Below are positions 9,061-18,394 of a stretch of 64,000 nucleotides of DNA, one piece after another. The stretch comes from Nematopogon swammerdamellus. Taxonomy: Eukaryota > Arthropoda > Insecta > Lepidoptera > Adelidae. The notes beneath the pieces are model-generated. The model searched no databases, had not been told where the DNA came from, and saw only the letters and a list, made by a program, of their open reading frames with translations. Position 1 is the stretch's first letter. Each line of letters begins with the position of its first letter. Location of the stretch: contig OX336340.1 of assembly GCA_946902875.1 (NCBI GenBank), positions 23,265,566 to 23,329,565 on the forward strand, read 5' to 3'. Both the position numbers and the translations under genes were made by a program.

Positions 9061-10920
9061 AACGAGGGTCTGATGATGGAGTCAGGAGGTGGACAGTGGA
9101 ACTCTTCAACCGTTACTAGTAACCCCATCGAGTTTGGGTTCATTTGGTTGGTTTGGACGAGTGTCCCATACTTCTACCAATACACTTGGTGACGAGGGTC
9201 TGATGATGGAGTCAGGAGGTGTACAGTGGAACTCTTCAACCGTTACTAGTAACCCCCTCGAGTTTGGGCTCATATGTTTGGTTTGGACGAGTATCCCATA
9301 CTTGTACCAATACACTTGGTGACGAGGGTCTGATGATGGAGTCAGGAGGTGTACAGTAGAACTCTTCAACCGTTACTAGCAACCCCCTCGAGTTTGGGCT
9401 CATTTGGTTGGTTTGGACGAGTGTCCCATAGTTCTACCAATACACTTGGTGAAGAGGGTCTGATGATGGAGTCAGAAGGTGTACAGTGGCACTCTTCAAC
9501 CGTTACTAGTAACCCCCTCGAGTTTGGGCTCATTTGGTTTGTTTGGACGAGTGTCCCATACTTCTACCAATACACTTGGTGACGAGGGTCTGATGATGGA
9601 GTCAGCAGGTGTACAGTGGAACTCTTCAACCGTTACTAGTAACCCCCTCGAGTTTAGGCTCATTTGGTTGGTTTGGACGAGTGTCTCATACTTCTACCAA
9701 TTCACTTGGTGACGAGGGTCTGATGATGGAGTCAGGAGGTGCACAGTGGAACTCTTCAACTGTTACTAGTAACCCCTCGAGTTTGGGCTCATTTGGTTGG
9801 TTTGGACGAGTGTCCCATACTTCTCCCAATACACTTGGGGACGAGGGTCTGATGATGGAGTCAGGAGGTGTACAGTGGAACTCTTCAACCGTTACTAGTA
9901 ACCCCCTCGAGTTTGGGCTCTTTTGGTTGGTTTGGACGAGTGTCCCATAGTTCTACCAATACACTTGGTGACGAGGGTCTGATGATGGAGTCAGAAGGTG
10001 TACAGTGGAACTCTTCAACCGTTACTAGTAACCCCCTCGAGTTTGGGCTCATTTGGTTTGTTTGGACGAGTGTCCCATACTTCTACCAATACACTTGGTG
10101 ACGAGGGTCTGATGATGGAGTCAGGAGGTGTACAGTGGAACTCTTCAACCGTTACTAGTAACCCCCTCGAGTTTGGGCTCATTTGGTTGGTTTGGACGAG
10201 TGTCTCATACTTCTACCAATTCACTTGGTGACGAGGGTCTGATGATGGAGTCAGGAGGTGCACAGTGGAACTCTTCAACTGTTACTAGTAACCCCTCGAG
10301 TTAGGGCTCATTTGGTTGGTTTGGACGAGTGTCCCATACTTCTATCAATACACTTGGTGACGAGGGTCTGATGATGGAGTCAGGAGGTGTACAGTGGAAC
10401 TCTTCAACCGTTACTAGTAACTCCTCGAGTTTGGGCTCATTTGGTTTGTTTGGACGAGTGTCCCATACTTTTACCAATACACTTAGTGACGAGGGTCTGA
10501 TGATGGAGTCAGGAGGTGCACAGTGGAACTCTTCAACTGTTACTAGTAACCCCCTCGAGTTTGGGCTCATTTGGTTGGTTTGGACGAGTGTCCCATACTT
10601 CTCCCAATACACTTGGTGACGAGGGTCTGATGATGGAGTCAGGAGGTGTACAGTGGAACTTTTCAACCGTTACTAGTAATCCCCTCGAGTTTGGGCTCGT
10701 TTGGTTGGTTTGGACGAGTGTCCCTACTTCTACCAATACACTTGGTGGCGAGGGTCTAATGATGGATTCAGGAGGTGGACAGTGGAACTCTTCAACTGTT
10801 ACTAGTAACCCCCTCGAATTTGGGCTCATTTGGTTGGTTTGGACGAGTAACCCATACTTCTACCAATACACTTGGTGACGAGGATCTGATTATGGAGGCA
10901 GGAGGTGGACTGTTGAACTT
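9061..10920. repeat. 130-bp satellite, about 14.3 units
   Basis: Units start with GACGAGGGTCTGATGATGG at about 9061, 9191, 9321, 9451, 9581, 9711, 9840, 9970, 10100, 10230, 10358, 10488, 10618, 10746 and 10876. Unit length is 128-130 bp. Open frames of 77-120 codons on both strands follow the array and are not genes. Variant bases show that 9321-9839 and 9840-10357 are two copies of a four-unit, 519-bp block. Confidence 0.97.
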
Positions 10921-10957
10921 AAATAAAACAAAAATAAGGATCAGGGTATTTGTTTGA

Positions 10958-11125
10958 ATCCACCCAAGGTAAGGTTTCTGTATTGTCCCGAGAACTGTGT
11001 GGCGTTAGGGTGGCTAAAAATGATACGTTGTTAGCGATACACCACCCAAGTCAACGTTTGAAACGTGCCGAGGACTGTGTGGAATTAGGGTGGATAAAAA
11101 TTATACGTCGTTAGCGTTTCAACTT
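10958..11125. repeat. Two diverged tandem copies of about 82 bp
   Basis: Both copies carry CCACCCAAG, then GAGAACTGTGTGG or GAGGACTGTGTGG, then TTAGGGTGG and a TACG..GTTAGCG block. The second follows the first directly at about 11041. 11126-11270 has no recognisable feature. Confidence 0.7.
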
Positions 11126-11270
11126 CAAGGCTGGCCACATCTTGTTGTATGAGAGCCTAGCGCCACTACATGGACCTCAGGGAGGGGGTTGTCTGTTATT
11201 GGTCTAATACTCGTGGGAACAACATGAAAGAAAAAAATTATAAATAAAATCAAACTAAAAACGAGTAAAT

Positions 11271-11837
11271 AAAAAAATAGGTAAAAAAACTTTTAAGTTA
11301 AACGGTTTTATTAAAAAAAAAACAGCTGTACAAAAAATTAGAAAAAAATCAGCTATACAAAAACTAAAAAATAATAAGGACACAAACCTGGGCCTTCTTA
11401 AGATTTTACGTCTGGGTAATAAATCGTCAATACTAGCGTGCTGTCATCTCATGTCGGATGCCAAAGGGCACTTTGTGTCGCTGCGTCAGCGGAATAAGTA
11501 ATAAATTGAGACTTTTAACAGATTAATATAAAAACGTGGGGCGTATAATATACGTAATAACATGCGCCCCACGTTTTTATATTAGTCTGTTAAAAGTCTC
11601 AATTTATTACTTATTCCGCTGACGCAGCGACACAAAGTGCCCTTTGGCATCCGACATGAGAAGACAGCACGCTAGTATTGACGATTTATTACCCAGACGT
11701 AAAATCTTAAGAAGGCCCAGGTTTGTGTCCTTATTATTTTCTAGTTTTTGTATAGCTGATTTTTTTCGAATTTTTTGTACAGCTGTTTTTTTTTAATAAA
11801 ACCGTTTAACTTAAAAGTTTTTTTACCTATTTTTTTT
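11271..11837. repeat. Near-perfect 567-bp palindrome
   Basis: The left arm (11271-11543) and right arm (11565-11837) are inverted copies of about 273 bp with only a few substitutions and T-run length changes. Markers such as GGCACTTTGTGTCGCTGCG in the left arm appear as complement in the right. The centre is a 21-nt loop (11544-11564). No frame of note lies within the arms. This could be a long-TIR foldback MITE or an inverted duplication. Confidence 0.95.
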
Positions 11838-12175
11838 GACAGGTATGGTATAGCGAATTTACGAAACCCTCCGTGCGCGAGTAAAACTCAGATTTTTTTC
11901 TTCACGCGGTAAGTTCTTCAGACAACTTTGTTTGATTAAAAATATAAAGTGTATACAAGAATGAATAAAAACTAAACTAAACTATATAAAGAAAGATGAA
12001 ACAATAACCTTTTTGTTCGGTTTTACGTATTAATACTGTAAATATACGGTACGTAATAATTACGGTTTAACCTATTACGGTTCAAACGATATAGCCATAG
12101 AACGAACGGACATATAGACAGACAGACTGCGTAGGCTTACTAATAGAGTTCCTTAAGGACACGGAACCCTAAAAA
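11838..12175. mobile_element. Family D-like element
   Basis: The left edge resembles the start of the copy at 36.9 kb in reverse (CCCTCCGTGCGCGAGT). The right edge ends with a GACAGACAGACTGCGTAGGC tract and ACGGAACCCTAAAAA. The combination suggests inverted termini. Confidence 0.6.
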
Positions 12176-12176
12176 C

Positions 12177-12412
12177 CTTCCTTCCTTACCTTTAATAAAA
12201 TCGAACGTCTGCTTTCTGTCTGTCTGTCTGTCTGTCTGTCTGTCCGCTTATAACTGGAGAACCACTGAACAGATTTTAATAAAAAAAAATTCTACAGATA
12301 GCTGGATTCTTCCCATAAACTATAGGCTACTTATTATCACGCTAAATTGCTTATGAGGTTAGCAGCGAAGTCAAATATGAGAGCGGGCGGAGCCGCAGGC
12401 ACAGCTAGTCGC
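12177..12412 (-). mobile_element. Family J element
   Basis: Read on the minus strand, it goes from CTAGCTGTGCC..CGGCTCCGCCCGCTCTCATATTTGACTT-type sequence through a (GACA)n tract to CAGACGTTCGATTTTATTAAAGG. Three more copies lie at 31.7, 44.4 and 44.6 kb. 12413-13131 is AT-rich and unassigned. Confidence 0.7.
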
Positions 12413-13131
12413 TTATATAGTTTTAAATAAACTGCCATCGTGAATACCATCTCGATCATACGCTCTACGTAGTATAGTCACATCTTGATCCTTCACGTTG
12501 ACTTAAGTCGCGATTAAGTTGGTGTAAGTTATCATCCCGAGATGTTTACTCAGCACTGGGCTCGCTGAGGCTGCGAAGGTTTATTTTCGGCGCCCTGTTT
12601 GATTTTACTTCAAATCGAAAGCCTATTAAAAGTTTTTGGGAATTGAATATTTTAAATTGCAGAGTTTGGAAAAAGTTTCCTTCTGCTCGTGGTCGGGTTA
12701 CGTTAGGTTTATTAACGATTTTGTGGATTGTGAATTGAGGATTATATCTGAATTGTAGAAAAGATTCTGTATATACGTATTATTGTATCTGTATTGAATT
12801 ATTATATGAATACAAAATTACATTTAAATGGACTCGAAATTGTATATAAGTGTAGTTCAGCAAATTGGTTCAGTTTAAGTCTATTTAAATGAAATGGTAA
12901 AAAGTACAAGTCAGACCATTTTTAACCACCCTGTACATTAGCTCGGCGCTAAAGAAGGAAGCAGAAAACTCGCATGTAGTAATTTTTTTTTTTTTTAATT
13001 TTGAGATAATTTTTTTCCTGTAGTCAATGTTACAATAGTTGTTTGAATGCTTCATACTAAATTAACTAAGAAAATGCTGCTGCATACATATTATTACAGT
13101 TTAATAGCAAAGTGTAGAGCTTATAATAGAC

Positions 13132-13490
13132 AAAAAACCGACCAAGTGCGAGTCGGACTCGCGCACCGAGGGTTCCGTACCACCGCGTAATTGGCCGATT
13201 TTTATTACTTATTGTTTTACTTTAGAGTTTGCAATATAATCACGCCAAGTTTGGCGCTTGTATGTATTGCCGTTTTTACGATAGAGAATTATAAATATTA
13301 TTAAAAACAAGTTTCTTATATTTTCTTTTTTTATGTTGATTATTAGTTAGAACATCCGCCATAATAACACATTGTGAAAATTTTAACCGACTACCTATTA
13401 CGGTATCAAAAGCTACAGCCCTCGGACAGACGGACAGACAGACAGACAGACGGCGTAGGCTTAATAAAAGGCTTCTGTACGGATACGAAT
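13132..13490 (+). mobile_element. Family D element
   Basis: Starts AAAAAACCGACCAAGTGCG, continues with the CTCGCGCACCGAGGGTTCCG block and ends with (GACA)n and CTGTACGGATACG. The interior differs from other copies (an insertion or diverged middle). 13491-13837 is unassigned. Confidence 0.75.
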
Positions 13491-13837
13491 ACCAGTGTTT
13501 TAATCCCATGCATTTTTTTTTCAAGGGATAGGTTAGCTTTCACAAATACCTTCTTGTAGTAATGCGGTTGCAGCTCCAGGCTAAAACTCCACAACGCCGC
13601 GTGCTGGGCATGTTTGAATGAGAACATCCACATTTCAGTCCTTTTGTACAATTTTCAAAAGGTCCGTATTGTTTTTTGCGAAATGAAATATCAAAAGTTC
13701 AGTTTTGCTCTTGAGTTTTATTTGATTTTTGAGCCCCGAGGCCTGAGCCTACTGAACCACGAGCGGTTTCAACACACTAAACGAAGTGAAATTTCGAGGA
13801 GGTGAAACCAAATAATTAATATAATTTAATTTTGTAT

Positions 13838-13945
13838 GGAGTCTGACACGGTTGGCTACATCACTTAGTACATTCGTGATTCCAGCCCATAACACGTTGC
13901 TGATCTAGGTGCCATATCAGTGCTTCCGTTCGGTCGTGTCGATAT
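13838..13945 (-). mobile_element. SINE-A tail fragment
   Basis: Contains TCTGACACGGTTGGCTACAT and diverged GTGATTCCAGCCCATAACAC. It is an older copy and ends inside the body. 13946-14549 is unassigned; it includes a moderately GC-rich stretch at 14100-14290 with no recognisable product. Confidence 0.75.
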
Positions 13946-14551
13946 TTAAAGTAACTAATAAGATAAAAATACAATTTTTTTATTTATTTTTGTATTTATT
14001 TCTCAGTTCTCATTTGTACATACTACAACATTTATATAGTTTAACATCTATTAGGTGAGCCGAGAAATAAACTAAGTCAACATTTCGATGTATAAAATGC
14101 CATATCCGAGCTCGCTGCGTATTAGAATCCTTCTATACGCCCCAAATAAACAGAGTGGGAGCAGGTATCATAGAGCCAGCGCTGGTGGTTCCAACCAAGT
14201 CTACCTCGTGCCAACATGGCATCCATTGTGCTCGGACTCGACAAACAGCCGGCGGCGGGTAGGCCCACAATGGAGGCACAAAATTAACTGAAACAATGGG
14301 CAAGTTCGGGCGTTGAGGTATAATTGTAAAATTGAGAGAGAGTTCGACTCACTGTGGCTACCCTGCAACTTTTTACGGACGAAAATGTAAATATTTAGTG
14401 TGGTGGCTGAAGTCGACGTTATTGTAATGGCAACCAGTATTCACTGTTTCGAAGGGCCTTTTGGCAATCTTGTCCAATTCACCTGAATAATAATTAATTT
14501 AGGTATATTCTAAGAATACTATATTATATTTATCTATATTATAATATATTA

Positions 14552-15164
14552 TAAATTGAGGAAGTTAGGTTCAAAAGGTAACAGATCCACTTTAGACAGA
14601 TTATTATTATTTGTTTTTTTTTATTATTTAAAATGCCGAATTGTATCGATTCCACACCTTGTAATTATAAAAATGTACTCAAATCCGATTGATTTTAGCT
14701 ACCAAAAAGTGACATTGGTTCAAAAGGTAACCAATCCGAAAAAGTCGCCATTAAATTTATTCCTTTTAGATCACTTTACATGAAATGGGCAACACATGTA
14801 AACCAATTTCGGTGCATAATGCCGCCCTGTGGTCTAAAAGTAACATATTCAATTATTTTCGTAATTTTGTGGGGCACATATCCGTATACTTGTGGAACAA
14901 AAAGTATCAAATCCATATAAAAATTATTACTCCAGTACAAAAACGCAAAAACCCAAAATTCTAATCCATGTATTCCTTATTCTACTGCTCAATTTTTTTA
15001 AATCTTTGTATGATACGAATGAACTCTACTAGTAGTATTTTTATATGAAATTAAAATAAATATTTCTGTAATGGCTTAGGGACCATAATGTTTTTTGTTT
15101 TTTTTCTGAAAAAAAAAACCTAAAGTGGATTTGTGACCCTTTGTTCCTAACCTCCTCAATTTGT
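14552..15164. mobile_element. 613-bp inverted-repeat element with internal motif iterations
   Basis: The ends are inverted copies of about 46 bp: AAATTGAGGAAGTTAGG and onward at the left, and its complement CCTAACCTCCTCAATTT at the right. Related motifs of the form GGTTCAAAAGGTAAC followed by ATCC recur inside at about 14571, 14718, 14832 and 14894, and inverted near 15125. No coding frame of note. A target duplication is not clear in this AT-rich flank. Confidence 0.75.
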
Positions 15165-15284
15165 ATATTTTTTAATGAATTAAATATTTTTATTCATACC
15201 AATATTTGGTTTCAGATTTATATTATATTACCTATATATATTTTTATATACAATACATTAAAAAATACACATTTTTTTATGGGA

Positions 15285-15475
15285 AGCACGACACATGGCG
15301 CGCGTCAGACCACCGCAGAGGTGTAGTCCGACGGCGCCCACGGGCATTCGCATATTTACGGAGGCCGCGAATACAATGTCGGCCGGCTAGGTGCACCTTC
15401 ACATTATGTTTGAAGGACCCCAGACTGTACATTAGAGGAAAAAACGCAGGTGGGAGTGCATTCGACATGTTGGCA
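15285..15475 (-). pseudogene. Jockey/CR1-like LINE 3' end
   Basis: On the minus strand it carries the diverged C-terminal tail (MYSLGSFKHNVKVHLAGRHCIRG and onward), homologous to the tail at 3.7 kb. Only the last part of the ORF and the short 3' UTR remain. 15476-15943 is unassigned. Confidence 0.7.
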
Positions 15476-15951
15476 ACCGTGTAAATAAAGGATTTACCGA
15501 GGGATTTACATATTACAATATCTTCTTATATATCGACTTAATAGGTCGTTGTCAGAGAATAAATAATTAAATTAAATTTATTTACATGTTTGAGTGTCAA
15601 ATGAAGGTTATTCGTTATCTAAGACTTTGTGTCTGTATAAATAATAAAAATTAGGTACACTAGAACAAACCATAATTGCAGAGAATCTGTATCAAGTATC
15701 ATGTTTGTCAGCCCAGCCAAGCGACTATAATGGCTAGAAATTAATTCGCCACTCATCGACTTTATGCAAATCAGTAGCTAGATCGGACTAGAAACAATTA
15801 GATATGCGTCGCGAATGACGCCCTAAACCCTATGATCAATATTCACTCTATTAGACAACAGCTACGCATAATGCGTTTAGACCTATGTACCAGCTACTAA
15901 ATGACCAGATTAGCATTTCAACAATACATAATTATTTAGGTTAGTACAACC

Positions 15952-16241
15952 CACAGAGCATCAAATGCGCGCGCCCCTCCTAGAGGCGCCCTGAGCGCGA
16001 TTTCTCTACAACGCCGTTGAAGCCTGTGGGCGTGGCCTATGACTTACATATGTGTGTTGTGCGTGTGCATTTGTTTTGTGCGTGTGCCTAACTTGCTCCT
16101 CTTTGTGTGTAGTGTCGATACTAGCACACACACACACATACGAAGCGCTAGCAGCACTGCGTGTAGTTTTTGGGTTTCAAATATTATCGCTTAGGGCGTC
16201 TCTAGTAGGGGGCGCGCGCAGTAGTTATTTGATGCTCTGTG
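15952..16241 (+). mobile_element. Family E MITE, copy 1
   Basis: 290 bp beginning CACAGAGCATCAAATG and ending CATTTGATGCTCTGTG-like, with imperfect terminal inverted repeats of about 50-60 bp and an internal (AC)n tract. It is flanked by the 8-bp duplication GTACAACC (15944-15951 and 16242-16249). No coding capacity. The 8-bp duplication fits hAT or P superfamilies. Confidence 0.93.
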
Positions 16242-16295
16242 GTACAACCTAACCCTGCAATCCTGGCCGTTGCAGTTTCAGCCTTCTTGCAGGCG

Positions 16296-16600
16296 AATTT
16301 TTTTTTATGATAACTGACACGGTTGGCTACATCACCTACAACATCCATGCTGTCAGCCCATAACACCGGGTGAACTAGGTGCCATGTCAGTGCTTCCCTT
16401 CATTTCATGTCGGCTACACTGAACTGGACGGAAAACACGAACTAATTACATAGCCGTTTCGACCGACGTTTCATTCAGTGCGGTGGTACCAACCCGGGCG
16501 GGATGAACCTTACCACCTAGTAAGGTAAGAAGGGAAGGGACCTACAGTTTTACGTGGAATACGAACCACGGTCAGCCCCCAACGGTTGAGCGGTCTCATC
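16296..16600 (-). mobile_element. SINE-A, nearly full body
   Basis: Runs from a T tract through the body, the CCTACCACCTAGTAAGG block and CTACAGTTTTACGTGGAATACGAACC (the B-box side of the head), and stops at GAGCGGTC, inside the head. Confidence 0.88.
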
Positions 16601-16699
16601 AGCTTCTTCGTTAACTCCTGTCAAAAGTAACTTCTGACAGATAAATGTTAACCGAAACACGCTGCGACTTAACCGGAGTTGGTCATATATGTAGACTCT

Positions 16700-16800
16700 A
16701 AGGAAGGTATAAAAAATTTTGTCCAGTAATGTAGCCGAGGCCTTGCAGCACAACACGATTACTCTGTTTACCCCCAATTATCGGGATACAGAGTGTGTGC
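16700..16800 (+). mobile_element. Family C, 3' end fragment
   Basis: Carries CTTGCAGCACAACACGATTAC and ATCGGGATACAGAGTGTG, matching the last 90 bp of the fuller family C copy at 40.2-40.3 kb. Confidence 0.6.
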
Positions 16801-16815
16801 TATGTATTTTCAATA

Positions 16816-17088
16816 TACACGGTGTTGCAACCCCAACCGTAAAACCCGAAAGGGGGTGATTCTGTACGTGAAATAGAACAACTTTTGTTCTACGACTTTT
16901 TTATTTGAAGAAAAACAATTTTTTTTTCTCCATACCTTTTGAGAATAGGTATTAAAAATGTGTATGGAAAAAACCTTTTTTTTTGTTTAAAATTTTTTTT
17001 TTCTTCACAGACGTTGTTTATTTCACATATAGAATAACCCCCTTATGCGTCAGTTAAAAATATTACGGGGGCAACTGCAACACCGTGT
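16816..17088. mobile_element. MITE with ACACGGTGTTGCA termini
   Basis: About 273 bp. The left end ACACGGTGTTGCAACCCC and right end GCAACTGCAACACCGTGT are inverted. The inverted repeat extends inward for about 80 bp, with GGGGGTGATTCTGTACGTG matching the complement of the right side. The centre is T-rich. Superfamily not determined. Confidence 0.8.
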
Positions 17089-17149
17089 GTATGCCTGCTC
17101 AATATTCAAAAGAATTAAAGATTAAAACATTCAAATAATCTATACATCT

Positions 17150-17420
17150 ATCTATACATATAATAAAATCGTAGACTTACCGTGTCTGTACATTAAATAT
17201 TTTTGCAAAACAATAACAGGGGGACGGAAGGAATAAGTAATAGAACGTAAAAATACAGTTTTTGAAATTTTTGTCTGTTCGTCAGTTTGTCGGTTTGTTG
17301 GTTTGTTTGTTCGTTTGTGCGCGCATCACGCAAAAACCACTCATTGGATTCAAAATCTAATTATTAAAGAATATGAAGCTTTATTCCGAGTAACATTTAG
17401 TGTTTATTTCATCAAAGTTT
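17150..17420 (-). mobile_element. TE right-end module resembling the FB right end
   Basis: Contains TATACATATAATAAAATCGTA and GCGCGCATCACGCAAAAACC, the complements of the terminal motifs of the FB right end, but with a different middle. 17421-17743 is unassigned apart from a GC-rich patch at 17440-17510. Confidence 0.5.
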
Positions 17421-17743
17421 AGTTAGAAAATATCTTATAGCACCACGCCACCGCACCCCGCAGCGCCACGTCACTCGCAGCGCCGCCACGACGCGACGCG
17501 GCGGCGTCGTGCGGATCTCCTGTTTAGTCTCATGGAAAAGAAACACGGCTGTAGACTGATGAGTGATGAGGGTGAAAAATTCGTGTGTGCAGTTTTAAAT
17601 TAAAAAACACATATTTTTTATGATATTTCGACAAATTTGTCGTTTTCAGATAAAATTGTTTATATATTTAATAAGTCAACTAATGAATGACAGATGGCGC
17701 TGTTATCTACATATTGGTTCTTTTATTCTTTCATTTAAATTTT

Positions 17744-17996
17744 AGGGTTCCGTATCCGGTACGGGAAATTTTCACAGAATATGTGTTATTATGGCAGATA
17801 TAACAACAAATAATAAAAATAAGAAAAAGTAAAAAAAAATCACGGGGGTTCCCATAGAAGAACCCAAAAACTACCGAATAGAGCGTGAAGCATTTTAACT
17901 AATCATGAAATTTAACTAATATGAAGCATTTCATAACACGCCATCTAGATGGCGTGAGTGGCGCTAGCCATGACATGGCGATAGGGAACCCTCGGT
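17744..17996 (-). mobile_element. Family D, truncated and fused to SINE-A
   Basis: Starts with TTTAGGGTTCCGTATCCGG and proceeds through the GGCCATAATAACACAT-type middle to GGAACCCTCGGT. At that point the family D sequence switches to SINE-A without a gap. Confidence 0.75.
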
Positions 17997-18165
17997 AGCT
18001 CAGTGGTGCGGTCGGTCGACTGTTGATAAGCAACCCTGAGCGCGGTCAGTACTTGGAGGCTGACTGTGGTTCGTATTCCACGTTAAACTGTAGGTCCCTT
18101 CCCTTCTTACCTTACTAGATGGTAGGGTTTATCCCGCCCGGGTTGGTACCACCAACGAACGGACA
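17990..18165 (+). mobile_element. SINE-A head and first body half
   Basis: CCTCGGTAGCTCAGTGG holds a pol III A box (TAGCTCAGTGG) and GGTTCGTATTCC holds a B-box-like motif. After the head come GTCCCTTCCCTTCTTACC and the TAGATGGTAGGGTTTATCCC body. The copy stops after GGTTGGTACCACC. This is one of two places in the window where the tRNA-like head is preserved. Confidence 0.85.
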
Positions 18166-18394
18166 TACAGTCACGTTGCGTTTTATAACAGGCTGAGAAA
18201 GATCAAGTCCACGCGGACGTAGTCGCGGGCACAGCTAGTAATTTAAATATAGATGTATCATATCAGTGTACTGGGTACCGCGCTGGGGTGGCGACAGTGG
18301 CGACGACGACGGTCGAATTAGAGGAAATTTTGTTCTGTAATATTATGTTTTTGTTTGTTTGTTTTAATTTATATTAGTTTAGTTTTATTCATAA

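Noticed and set aside
9089..10957. Many 77-120-codon frames that look like a repeated protein
   Set aside because: The 130-bp unit leaves several phases open on both strands for about one unit; stops recur at each unit and no start context or domain exists.
16052..16252. Cys-rich reading frame in the family E MITE (also inverted at 33.9-34.1 kb)
   Set aside because: It arises from the GTGTGT/ACACAC tract of a non-coding MITE and is not conserved between copies.
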